Assembly: GCA_027491155.1 (NCBI GenBank)
Contig: JAIXWR010000009.1
Coordinates: forward strand, 182,451 to 246,450
Source of the DNA: Verrucomicrobiaceae bacterium
GTDB lineage: Bacteria > Verrucomicrobiota > Verrucomicrobiia > Verrucomicrobiales > Akkermansiaceae
Reading direction: 5' to 3'
Length of the DNA stretch: 64,000 bases
Positions within the stretch are counted from its first letter, which is position 1. Every line of letters begins with the position of its first letter. Position numbers and translations under genes: made by a program. This document shows positions 8,395 to 15,856 of this stretch, in pieces. The notes below the pieces were generated by a model. The model made no database searches. It worked only from the letters and a program-made list of their open reading frames with translations, and had not been told where the DNA came from.

Positions 8395-8573
8395 AACGGC
8401 GGGATCTGCTGGCGGAACTTGAAAAGCACGGGTGTGTGCTGCTTCGACACGGAGCCCGGCACGACATTTACCATAACCCCGCAACCGGGCGCTCCCAGCC
8501 GGTGCCTCGCCATCGCGAGATCAACGAACTCCTCGCGAAGAAGATCCTCAAGGACCTTACCTCCGGGGATTAG
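8391..8573 (+). CDS. hicA: HicA-family mRNA interferase toxin
   Basis: A 60-residue double-stranded-RNA-binding-fold toxin. The family signature is intact: KRRDLLAELEKHGCVLLRHGARHDIYHNP, with the catalytic histidine in the RHGARHDIY segment, then the strand SQPVPRHREINELLAKKILKDL. HicA cleaves mRNAs during translation when freed from HicB. The GTG start at 8391 overlaps the hicB stop, indicating coupled translation. Length is standard for HicA. No frameshift or lost residue is visible, so the module looks functional. Confidence 0.88.
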   Translation: MKRRDLLAELEKHGCVLLRHGARHDIYHNPATGRSQPVPRHREINELLAKKILKDLTSGD

Positions 8574-8633
8574 ACGGACCATTGAATTCCCCGGGTTGAC
8601 AGGACCCGGCAACGCGCCATTCCTTCGGCCGCC

Positions 8634-9677
8634 GTGAGTCCCGAATTCATCAAGGAAGCCCTTCGCAACGTCCGCTACCCCGGCTTTTCCCGGGACATCG
8701 TCTCCTTCGGCCTGGTCAAGGACGTGCGCCACGAGGGCGGCGTCCTGACCGTCCGCCTCGAAGTCGCCACCAAGGACCCGAAGGTCCCCGAGCAGATCTT
8801 CAAGGACTGCCACGCCATCCTCGATCCCCTGCCCGACATCGGCACCGTGAAGGTGGAGATCGAGGTCAAGGAACCCCAGGGCGGCGCGACTTCCGGCGAG
8901 GTGGCGGGCAAGTCTTCCATCCCCGGCGTGAAGCGCATCATCGCCGTGGCCTCCGGCAAGGGCGGCGTGGGCAAGTCCACCGTCGCGGCCAACCTCGCCG
9001 TCGCGCTCTCCAAGACCGGTGCGAAGGTCGGCCTCTGCGACTGCGATCTCTACGGGCCCTCCGTCGCCCAGATGTTCGGCAGCCACGAGCGGCCGATGGC
9101 CAACGAGCACGACGAGATCATCCCGATCGAGGCCCACGGGCTGAAGCTGATGTCGATGGGCTTTTTGTTAGAAGACCGCTCGCCGGTCATCGTCCGCGGC
9201 CCGATGGCCACGCGCTACACCCAGCAATTCCTCCGCCAGGTCGCGTGGGAGAACCTCGACTACCTCATCCTCGACCTCCCGCCCGGCACCGGCGACATCC
9301 AGCTCACCATCGTCCAGACCGTCGCCGTCGACGGTGCGGTGATCGTCACCACCCCGCAGGAGATGGCCCTCATCGACGCCCGCAAGGCGGTCTCGATGTT
9401 CGCCAAGGTGAACGTCCCCATCCTCGGCCTGATCGAAAACATGGCCTGGTTCGACTGCGACCACGGCCAGCGTTACTTCCTCTTCGGCGAGGGCGGCGGC
9501 GTCCGCGAGGCCGCGGCGATGAACGTCCCGCTGCTCGCCCAGATCCCGATCGACCCGCAGACCCGCGAACGCGGCGACGCCGGCACCCCGGTCGCCCTCA
9601 TCCCGCCCGCCGAGCACCCCGTCTCCGCCGCCTTCCGCGACGTGGCGGTCGCGCTTCGCGCTAAAGTTCCAAGTTAA
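8634..9677 (+). CDS. apbC: Mrp/ApbC iron-sulfur cluster carrier ATPase
   Basis: The N-terminal MIP18/DUF59 domain (about residues 1-80) is followed by a P-loop ATPase of the Mrp/NBP35 group. The deviant Walker A is SGKGGVGKSTVAANLAVAL near residue 108, then CDCDLYGPS and DYLILDLPPGTGD. These proteins bind a labile 4Fe-4S cluster and pass it to apo-proteins; the cluster-binding Cys pair expected near the C terminus is represented only by isolated Cys (FDCDHG), so the ligand set is uncertain. The GTG at 8634 is the start. A hairpin CCGGGT/ACCCGG at 8591-8609 lies between hicA and this gene. Confidence 0.9.
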   Translation: MSPEFIKEALRNVRYPGFSRDIVSFGLVKDVRHEGGVLTVRLEVATKDPKVPEQIFKDCHAILDPLPDIGTVKVEIEVKEPQGGATSGEVAGKSSIPGVKRIIAVASGKGGVGKSTVAANLAVALSKTGAKVGLCDCDLYGPSVAQMFGSHERPMANEHDEIIPIEAHGLKLMSMGFLLEDRSPVIVRGPMATRYTQQFLRQVAWENLDYLILDLPPGTGDIQLTIVQTVAVDGAVIVTTPQEMALIDARKAVSMFAKVNVPILGLIENMAWFDCDHGQRYFLFGEGGGVREAAAMNVPLLAQIPIDPQTRERGDAGTPVALIPPAEHPVSAAFRDVAVALRAKVPS

Positions 9678-9808
9678 AGAAGTTCGAAGTTCCAAGAAAG
9701 GCATGAAGAAACCTCGCGGCTCGCATCCATGGCTGTTCCTTGCCACTTGGCACTTTCCCACTTGGAACTTCTTCCCCTTGGAACTTGGAACTTTCTAACT
9801 TGGAACTT
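9664..9808 (+). repeat. Cluster of inverted and direct TTGGAACTT repeats
   Basis: Two AAGTTCCAA copies (9664-9672, 9687-9695) are followed by four TTGGAACTT copies (9762-9770, 9778-9786, 9785-9793, 9800-9808), making an inverted-repeat cluster between apbC and the next gene. Two further copies lie at 1532-1540 and 1553-1561 just before nspC, both within the phrase ACTTGGCACTT or a near variant. The right half ends 11 bases before the next ATG. No coding capacity is evident. Confidence 0.65.
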
Positions 9809-9819
9809 CCCTCGGGCTC

Positions 9820-10302
9820 ATGCTTCGCACTCCGCCGCAGTTGTTCGATGACTTCGAGGCCGGCCTGCTGACCCGGGAGCAGCTTCATGCCGCGATGGCG
9901 TTTCATGCGCGGACCGTCATCGAGGAGGTGATCGAGGCCCACGAGAACCCGCTGGCCGCCTGGTGGGAGAGCGTGTTGGCCCGCAAGACCGCATCGCGCC
10001 TCGCCGCCCGCCACGGCGAAAAGCGGATCCGCCAGATCTTCGCCGCCCTCGCCGACGTGCCGGATTTCCTGCCCGCCCAGTGGCTGTGGAATGCGCTCCA
10101 CCCCGACGTCCCGCTCTTCTGCTTCCTCCGCCTCCGGCGCGAGCCGGTGTTCCGACTGACCCGCGTCGAGAACGAGGCCGGCATCGTGACCGTGACGGTC
10201 GAATACGGGGCCGCCGACAAGCGCGACATCACCCGCGAGGTCTTCACCCTGGCCCACAAGCGCCTCGGCGGGCTCGAGGTGACGGAGCGGCGGGCGATCT
10301 GA
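9820..10302 (+). CDS. Uncharacterised cytoplasmic protein
   Basis: No known family is recognised for this 160-residue protein. It begins with a helical half (FDDFEAGLLTREQLHAAMAFHARTVIEEVIEAHENPLAAWWESVLARKTASRLAARHGEKRIRQ region) and ends with beta-rich sequence (RREPVFRLTRVE, GIVTVTVEYGA). There is no signal peptide or membrane segment. It stands alone between a repeat cluster and a promoter-bearing gap. Coding is supported by length, composition and lack of a competing frame. Confidence 0.7.
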   Translation: MLRTPPQLFDDFEAGLLTREQLHAAMAFHARTVIEEVIEAHENPLAAWWESVLARKTASRLAARHGEKRIRQIFAALADVPDFLPAQWLWNALHPDVPLFCFLRLRREPVFRLTRVENEAGIVTVTVEYGAADKRDITREVFTLAHKRLGGLEVTERRAI

Positions 10303-10421
10303 GCCGGCGGCCGGGTTTTCACATTCCGCGGGTCCCGTCAGGACTTCCTGCACCCGTTCGGGGGATCAGAAAGTCATGATTTCCCGAAACATCGGGGTTG
10401 GGAGCGGGTTAGAGTGAATTC

Positions 10422-11693
10422 ATGAATCCGAAGAACTCGCAAATGATTTGGAGTGCCGGCGGTCTCGTTCTCGCGCTCGGTGCCGGCGTGATGATCGGCC
10501 GGATTTCAGCCCCCGGTGGCAGCGCATCCGGGACGCCCGGCGCGGCGGATGCCCGCGGTGCCTCCGCCAAATCCGGTGACCGAGGGTCGGAGGCGGGCCT
10601 CAGCCTCGCGGAGCGGATGCAGCGCAAGCGCGAGGCCGGTGCCCGCGACGGGAGCAAGCCGGTCGACAAGGACCTGCGCTCGATCATGGAGTCGCCCAGC
10701 CGGCTGGATCGCACCCAGCGGCTGCTCGCTTTCCTCGACCGGCTGCCGGCCGAGCAATTCGCCGGGGTTTACGAAGAGTTCCGTAACAGCCCCGGGGCCG
10801 AGCTCCGCGGCTCCGAGCGCTCGCTGATCCTCCAGGCCTGGGCCGAGCGCGACCCGCTGAGCGCCCTTTCCTTCATCCAGCAGAAAGGCGGCGAGGACTG
10901 GGAACGCGAAACCGCCGTGGCCACCTGGGCCGCCAACGATCCGCAGGCGGCCTTCGCCTGGGCTTCTTCCGCCGAGGACGAGGGCGAGGTGAACAACTGG
11001 CTGCTCGGGGCGACCCGCGGCATGGCCGCCACCAATCCGGAACTCGCCCGCGACTACATTTCCCAGCTTGAAGGCCGGACCCGCGACCAGGCGCTGGACG
11101 CGGTGCGGCCCTACGTCATGCAGTACGGCTTCGAATACGCGACCTCGTGGATCGCCGGTGTCGGCGACGAAGGCCTCCGCAACCGGGCCTCCCGCGAGAT
11201 GGCGCGCGATCTGGCCAACCTCGACCCCGCCCAGGCCGGGCAATGGAATGCGGCGATGACCGACGTCGAAACCCGCCGCGATGTCTCCGAAACCGTGGCC
11301 GACCGTTGGGCGAGGCGGGACCTCGACGGCGCCAAGGCCTGGGTCGAGTCGCTGCCCGAGGACACCAAGACCGAGGCCGCCGAAGGCATCGCCCGGCGCT
11401 TCGCACGCGTCGATGCGGCCGCCGCCGCGCAGTGGCTGACCGGCCTCGGCGACAATCCCGACCTCGATGGCGCGCGCCGCATCCTGATCGAGGAAAGCTT
11501 CCGCAACTCGCCGCAGACCTCGCTCGAATTCGTGTCGAGCATCCGCGACGTGCGGGCGCAGGAAGGCTACTACCACCGCTACCTCGGCGGCTGGATGCGC
11601 CAGGACGAAGCGGCGGCCCGCCAGTGGCTGAATTCCAACGCCCAGATCCTGCCGGAGCGGGTCGTGGCGCGCTTCAACCGCCAGCAGCAATGA
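10422..11693 (+). CDS. Membrane-anchored helical-repeat protein of unknown function
   Basis: A 423-residue protein with an N-terminal signal anchor (about residues 8-28), a low-complexity Ala/Gly/Ser linker, then an array of helical repeats with the pattern W-x-x-x-DPxxAxxW. Examples are AWAERDPLSAL, TWAANDPQAAFAW, DRWARRDLDGAKAWV and GWMRQDEAAARQWL. Repeats are about 30 residues apart, like TPR/SEL1-type solenoids, which usually bind other proteins. The body would lie in the periplasm. A TAGAGT -10-like hexamer at 10410-10415 ends six bases before the ATG, but no good -35 is visible. Such proteins are frequent in Verrucomicrobia; function unknown. Confidence 0.78.
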   Translation: MNPKNSQMIWSAGGLVLALGAGVMIGRISAPGGSASGTPGAADARGASAKSGDRGSEAGLSLAERMQRKREAGARDGSKPVDKDLRSIMESPSRLDRTQRLLAFLDRLPAEQFAGVYEEFRNSPGAELRGSERSLILQAWAERDPLSALSFIQQKGGEDWERETAVATWAANDPQAAFAWASSAEDEGEVNNWLLGATRGMAATNPELARDYISQLEGRTRDQALDAVRPYVMQYGFEYATSWIAGVGDEGLRNRASREMARDLANLDPAQAGQWNAAMTDVETRRDVSETVADRWARRDLDGAKAWVESLPEDTKTEAAEGIARRFARVDAAAAAQWLTGLGDNPDLDGARRILIEESFRNSPQTSLEFVSSIRDVRAQEGYYHRYLGGWMRQDEAAARQWLNSNAQILPERVVARFNRQQQ

Positions 11694-11721
11694 AAAAAGG
11701 CGGGACGCAAGCCGTCCCGCC
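11693..11721 (-). terminator. Rho-independent terminator for the YlbF-family gene
   Basis: GGCGGGACG (11699-11707) pairs with CGTCCCGCC (11713-11721) around a five-base loop. Six A residues lie on its left flank, giving a U tract when read on the minus strand. It starts right at the stop of the plus-strand gene, so it may also serve that gene. Confidence 0.8.
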
Positions 11722-11754
11722 CCCTTTCGAAATCCGGGTCCTCCGCAGACCTCC

Positions 11755-12183
11755 TTACGAGCAGCAGCCGCCGCCACCGTGGCCGCCGCAGCAACCGCCT
11801 TCGGCCTCGGCAAGTTCGCCCTCGGTCGGAACGCGGCCGAGTTCGAGGGTCATCGTGACATACTTCGCGATGGTCCGCTGCAAGGATTCCAGTTCGCCCT
11901 GGGCCTGGAGGAAGGCGCTGGCCACCTCGTTGCGCATCAGTTCGTCGCGCGCCGCCTCGAACTCGCGGATCTCGGTCGGGGCGAGCTTCATGCCGGCGTG
12001 CTGCTTCTGGTGAAGCTCCTCGCCGCGCTCGTGAACCGCCTGGTACATCAACCGCGCGCAGTCGTCGTCGAGGAAGCGCTCGACGTCTTTCTGCAACCGC
12101 GAGAAATTCTCGTCGCCCGCGATGGCGGCGCACAGTTCGCGGGTCTTGGTCATCACGGCGGAAGTGTCGGCAATCAAGGTCAT
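11755..12183 (-). CDS. YlbF/YmcA-family protein with Cys/Gly-rich tail
   Basis: A 142-residue helical protein of the YlbF/YmcA (DUF964) group: SAVMTKTRELCAAIAGDENFSRLQKDVERFL, then EFEAARDELMRNEVASAFLQAQGELESLQR. In Bacillus, relatives form the RicAFT complex, which binds 4Fe-4S clusters and promotes mRNA maturation. Here the C terminus ends in GGCCGGHGGGGCCS, with four Cys and one His in 14 residues, a likely metal or cluster ligand. No YmcA or YaaT partner is nearby. The gene is monocistronic, with its own terminator. Confidence 0.8.
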   Translation of the reverse strand: MTLIADTSAVMTKTRELCAAIAGDENFSRLQKDVERFLDDDCARLMYQAVHERGEELHQKQHAGMKLAPTEIREFEAARDELMRNEVASAFLQAQGELESLQRTIAKYVTMTLELGRVPTEGELAEAEGGCCGGHGGGGCCS

Positions 12184-12269
12184 GGCGATCCCCTATGCTC
12201 CCGGGGCGGGACTGGCAAACGCGATCTTGCGAAATCGTCCGCACCGGCGATGGATGGGGCCGTCACGCG

Positions 12270-13301
12270 ATGCGCCGGTTCCGCCGATTCCTCTGCCGCA
12301 CTTGCATGGTCCTCGCCCTCGCGGTGCTGGCCGCCCTGGTGGTGATCGGCTGGAAGGGCTCCGAGCGGCTCGTCTCGCCGGCACGCCGCGGCTTGCAGGA
12401 CTATCACCAGGCAATCCTAGCCAAGCCGGACGACCACGGCCTGTCCGTCGTGCCGTTCACCGCCGCGGGCTCGACGCCCTGCCTGCTGGTCACGGCTTCA
12501 CCGCGCCCGGGCATCGCCACCAAATCCAACATCCTGCGGGACGAACTCGCCCGGCGCGGGGTCCGGCTGCCGCCCTGGGGCTCCGGGATCGGCACCGTGG
12601 TCCTGCTCTACGGCCACGGCGGACGGAAGGAGGACCACCTGCCGATCTGCGAGCGCTTCTGCGCCGCCGGCTTCCGCTGCCTGCTGCTGGACATCCCCGG
12701 CCAGGGCGACCACCCGGCCACCGCGGGGAGCTTCGGCCTGCACGAGGCGGCGCTGGTCGAGTCGGTGCTGGCCGATGCCTCGCGGCAGTTCGGCTTCCCG
12801 CCGGAGCCGGCCTGCCTGTTCGGCGTCTCCCAAGGCGGGGCCATCGCCCTCCAGACCGCCGCTCGCACGCCCTCGAAATGGAAGGCCGTCGCCAGCGTGG
12901 CCACCTTTGCGTCGCTCGACCGCCCGGTCGGGCAAGCGGCGAAGAACCTGCTGCCGGAGCCGCTCCGCTTCTGCGCCCCGCTGGCCGCGTTCAGCGTCGG
13001 CTGCGGCACCCGCCTCCGCGCCGGTTTCTGGCCGGCCGACGTCCGGCCGGTCGATGCCGCCGGCAAGCTGAACCAGCCGGTCTTCATCGGCCACGGCGAC
13101 CTCGACACCTACATCGGCATCGACCAGGCCCGCGACATCTTCGCCGCGATTCCCGCGAGCCGGAAGCGCTTCCGCGTGGTGACCGGCGCCGACCACAACC
13201 ACGTGCTTTCGAAAGGCTCCCACGCCCTCTATGCCGACCTCTGCCAGTTCTTCCTCGCGGCGGTCGAGCCTTCCGGCATGCCCTTCGAGCGGACCGAGTG
13301 A
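12270..13301 (+). CDS. Membrane-anchored alpha/beta hydrolase
   Basis: After an N-terminal hydrophobic anchor (FLCRTCMVLALAVLAALVVIGW) comes a serine hydrolase fold. Visible are the oxyanion-side YGHGGRKEDH, the second loop LLDIPGQGDHP, the nucleophile elbow FGVSQGG (G-x-S-x-G), the acid region FIGHGDLDTYI and the catalytic His in TGADHNHVLS. The frame opens at 12195, but the ATG at 12270 starts just before the anchor and gives 343 residues. The reaction cannot be set from sequence; esterase, dienelactone hydrolase-like or peptidase are possible. Its stop lies seven bases from the convergent glycine-rich gene. Confidence 0.85.
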   Translation: MRRFRRFLCRTCMVLALAVLAALVVIGWKGSERLVSPARRGLQDYHQAILAKPDDHGLSVVPFTAAGSTPCLLVTASPRPGIATKSNILRDELARRGVRLPPWGSGIGTVVLLYGHGGRKEDHLPICERFCAAGFRCLLLDIPGQGDHPATAGSFGLHEAALVESVLADASRQFGFPPEPACLFGVSQGGAIALQTAARTPSKWKAVASVATFASLDRPVGQAAKNLLPEPLRFCAPLAAFSVGCGTRLRAGFWPADVRPVDAAGKLNQPVFIGHGDLDTYIGIDQARDIFAAIPASRKRFRVVTGADHNHVLSKGSHALYADLCQFFLAAVEPSGMPFERTE

Positions 13302-13308
13302 AGGCCGC

Positions 13309-14076
13309 TCAGTCCCCGCCCCCGCCGCAACCTCCGCCCCCGCAACCCGAGGAACCACAGCCGGACGAACCGCCGCTGTCCGAGCCGCAACCGAACGAGA
13401 TCCCTCCGCCGCCCGAGCCGCAGCCGGAACCGCCACCGCCCTTTCCTCCCTTGCCGGCGATCTTCACCATCACCACCAGGAACACGAGGAAGCCCGCGAA
13501 GCAGAGGAAGCCGCTGAAGTCGGCCATCGCCAGCAGGCCCGTGCAGCCGGCCAGCAGCGGGACCAGCGAAAGACCGGCCGCGAGGGTGGCCGCACGGCGC
13601 AAGCGGCGCTTCGGAACGATCCAGTGCTCCGCGGGATCGACCGCCCGGCGGGTCATCGGGGCGAAGCGCTTCGCGGCTGGCGGCCAGATGTCGGCCGGCG
13701 GCTCTTCGCCGAAATGGCGGCGGTAGCTTTCAAGCGTCCTGCCATACCAGTCCGCGAACTTTTCATCCTCGGCCGGGCCGCCTTCGGTCGGGCCGTGGTG
13801 GAGCGGCTTACCGAGGACCTTGCCGCAGAGATCGTCCCAGTATGAGCGGGTGTAGCAGAGGTGCAGGTGCCAGGCCTCGTCGACTTCCCGGGAAGGCGTC
13901 ACCGGATGGCCGGCGCGCGCCGCCAGCCAGAGGAAGCGCTTGTATTCGCCGGTCACCCGGCGGGCGAATCCGGAGTCCCAGCCCTGGTCGCGCGCCAAGC
14001 GGGCGCTGAAAGGGAGACGGGCTCCGGGTTGATCGATTTCGAAGGACTCCAATCGCACGAGCAATTCGTCTTTCAT
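13309..14076 (-). CDS. Glycine-rich-domain (GRDP-like) membrane protein
   Basis: The first ~150 residues carry the GRDP-like helical domain: YKRFLWLAARAGHPVTPSREVDEAWHLHLCYTRSYW then a GKPLHHGP motif, rich in conserved His and Trp. One or two transmembrane helices follow (near residues 165-215 of this start), then a tail of about 45 residues made of Gly, Ser and Cys ending GCGGGGCGGGGD. Relatives called TIGR04222 or glycine-rich domain proteins are widespread and uncharacterised. The frame also allows an ATG at 14106; the ATG at 14076 begins at MKDELLVRLESF and is preferred. Confidence 0.8.
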   Translation of the reverse strand: MKDELLVRLESFEIDQPGARLPFSARLARDQGWDSGFARRVTGEYKRFLWLAARAGHPVTPSREVDEAWHLHLCYTRSYWDDLCGKVLGKPLHHGPTEGGPAEDEKFADWYGRTLESYRRHFGEEPPADIWPPAAKRFAPMTRRAVDPAEHWIVPKRRLRRAATLAAGLSLVPLLAGCTGLLAMADFSGFLCFAGFLVFLVVMVKIAGKGGKGGGGSGCGSGGGGISFGCGSDSGGSSGCGSSGCGGGGCGGGGD

Positions 14077-14188
14077 GCGGTGGCATGCGAGCAGGTCGCG
14101 GGGCATCCGTCGCGTTGAAATTCCCGCCGCCTGTGTAGCGGACCGATGGCATCGGACCGGCTTTCATGGCACGACCGGGAGCCGGCGC

Positions 14189-14237
14189 GTGAGGGAAGTG
14201 TAAAAGTCCGGCCTCCGCTGTGAAGGAAAGGTAAAGA
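14189..14237 (+). promoter_or_regulatory. Direct repeat upstream of the cytochrome c peroxidase gene
   Basis: Two copies of GTGANGGAANNGTAAA (14189-14204 and 14220-14235) lie 31 bp apart, start to start, about three helical turns, at -88 and -57 from the GTG start. Same-face direct repeats at this distance suit a tandem-binding activator or response regulator. No known box is matched. Confidence 0.4.
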
Positions 14238-14276
14238 TGCTGGCGTTTCCGGCCGCGGCGGACTTTTCCTGACCTC

Positions 14277-15638
14277 GTGAAAAAGCTCATCCTTCTCGCC
14301 AGCCTCGCCCACCCCGCCATGGCGGAGGTCCCCGTCCAGGTCGCCGCGGAGACCGCGGTGCTCCAAGCCTCGCCCACCGCCACCGGCCTGATGCTCCAGA
14401 TCCAGGATCCCGGCAACCACGCCTGGATGCTCCAGAGCAGCACCACCGGCACGTCGTGGACCAACCACACCACCTACCGCGTGTTCAACGGCCGCCTCGA
14501 CATCCCGGTGACGCGGAACGGCCCCGTCCGGATGTTCCGCCTCAACAGCGACGTCGCCGGCACGGTCTCCTCCAGCGCCGCCGCCGCCCTGACCCTGCCG
14601 GCCAGCCCCTACAACTACGCCAACCCCTCCCTGCCCCTCCACCTGACCACCCCGCAGATCCTCGGCCAGATCAACACCCCCGCCGCCAACCCGATCACCA
14701 ACGCCGGCGCCACCCTCGGCCGGGCCCTTTTCTACGACAAGCGCCTCTCCGCCAACCAGACCGTCTCCTGCGCCTCCTGCCACCAGGCCGAACACGGATT
14801 CTCCGACCCGCGGCAGTTCAGCATCGGCTTCGACGGCCGCGCGACCGACCGCAACTCGATGGGCCTGACCAACGCCCGCTACTACCTGCGGGAAAACTTC
14901 TTCTGGGACGAGCGCGCCGCCACCCTGGAAGAGCAGGTGCTGCTGCCGATCCAGAACGAGCTGGAAATGGGCATGTCGCTCAGCCTCCTGATCACCCGGC
15001 TTTCGGCGGAGCCGTTCTACACCGAACTCTTCACCGCCGCCTTCGGCAGCCCGGCCATCGACAGCAACCGCATCTCGCGCGCCCTCGCCCAGTTCGTCCG
15101 TTCGATCATTTCCGGCAACTCGAAGTATGACCAGGGCGTCCCGGTGAACTTCGCGAACTTCACCGCCTCCGAGAACCGCGGCCGCCAGATCTTCCAAGGC
15201 CAGGCCGGCGGCTGCGCGGCCTGCCACGGCAGCGACAACTTCGTCCCCGGGCCCGCGATCTTCAACAACGGCCTCGAAAACCCCTACATCGACAAGGGCG
15301 TCGGCCGGGTGACCGGACTCGCGCAGGACGAGGGGTTCTTCAAGGTGAACTCGCTCCGCAACATCGCGCTCACCGCGCCCTACATGCACGACGGCCGCTT
15401 CGCGACGCTCGAGCAGGTCGTGGAGTTCTACAACTCCGGCGTGGTCAACCACCCGAACCTCTCGCCCCAGCTCCGCCTGCCCCCCGGCCCTCCGGGCTCC
15501 CCGCCGCCGCCGCCGCGCCGCCTGAACCTGAGCGCCGCGCAGAAAGCCGACCTCGTCGCCTTCCTCAAGACCCTCACCGACACCTCGCTGACCACCGATC
15601 CGAAGTTCTCCGATCCCTTCCGCTACGGGGCGCAGTAG
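14277..15638 (+). CDS. Di-haem cytochrome c peroxidase / MauG-family protein
   Basis: A 453-residue exported protein with two c-type haem sites: CASCH near residue 162 and CAACH near residue 315. The fold markers of bacterial cytochrome c peroxidases are present, including LGRALFYDKRLSANQTVSCASCHQAEHGFSD, RNSMGLTNARYY, FFWDERAATLEEQ and APYMHDGRFATLEQVVEFYN. It should reduce peroxide in the periplasm or act as a MauG-like oxidase. The N terminus is a short signal peptide (KKLILLASLAHPAMA) followed by about 80 extra residues with the pattern WMLQSSTTGTSWTN...RMFRL, like the beta-domain common in verrucomicrobial exported proteins. A Pro-rich loop (PPGPPGSPPPPPRR) precedes the last helix. GTG start. 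Confidence 0.9.
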   Translation: MKKLILLASLAHPAMAEVPVQVAAETAVLQASPTATGLMLQIQDPGNHAWMLQSSTTGTSWTNHTTYRVFNGRLDIPVTRNGPVRMFRLNSDVAGTVSSSAAAALTLPASPYNYANPSLPLHLTTPQILGQINTPAANPITNAGATLGRALFYDKRLSANQTVSCASCHQAEHGFSDPRQFSIGFDGRATDRNSMGLTNARYYLRENFFWDERAATLEEQVLLPIQNELEMGMSLSLLITRLSAEPFYTELFTAAFGSPAIDSNRISRALAQFVRSIISGNSKYDQGVPVNFANFTASENRGRQIFQGQAGGCAACHGSDNFVPGPAIFNNGLENPYIDKGVGRVTGLAQDEGFFKVNSLRNIALTAPYMHDGRFATLEQVVEFYNSGVVNHPNLSPQLRLPPGPPGSPPPPPRRLNLSAAQKADLVAFLKTLTDTSLTTDPKFSDPFRYGAQ

Positions 15639-15645
15639 GAGGGAG

Positions 15646-15779
15646 ATGGTGGATGGTGGATGGAAGATCGTGGATGGGAGATCCCGGATCCGGGGAGGAA
15701 CCACCCATCGATCATCCGCCATCTGCCATCTGCTAGCCTGCAAGCCCGACCGTCCAAGCCGGCTGAAGCCGGCGCTCCC
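15646..15779 (-). repeat. Composite palindrome + CATCCAC repeat (intergenic copy)
   Basis: The gap after the peroxidase gene holds GATGGTGGATGGTGG-type repeats (15646-15665) and, at 15758-15779, the 22-bp palindrome-containing block found inside nspC (21 of 22 bases equal). Order and relative orientation match the nspC copy, with spacings of about 92 and 78 bases. Between them are further GATGGGAG/CCATCTG units. Confidence 0.7.
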
Positions 15780-15808
15780 TGGCGAGGGGCGGACACGATC
15801 TGACCACG

Positions 15809-15844
15809 AAAAAGGCGCGGAAGGATTCCCCTCCGCGCCTTTTT
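15809..15844. terminator. Bidirectional Rho-independent terminator
   Basis: AAAAAGGCGCGGA (15809-15821) pairs perfectly with TCCGCGCCTTTTT (15832-15844) around a ten-base loop. With A and T tracts on opposite sides it can end transcripts from both the peroxidase gene and the convergent TPR gene. Confidence 0.9.
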
Positions 15845-15856
15845 GAATTCCGGGGA

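Noticed and set aside
13309..13726. Long plus-strand reading frame through the glycine-rich gene, continuing from the hydrolase region
   Set aside because: It is a shadow of the Gly/Ser/Cys codons of the minus-strand protein (Pro/Glu/Gln repeats) and has no domain.
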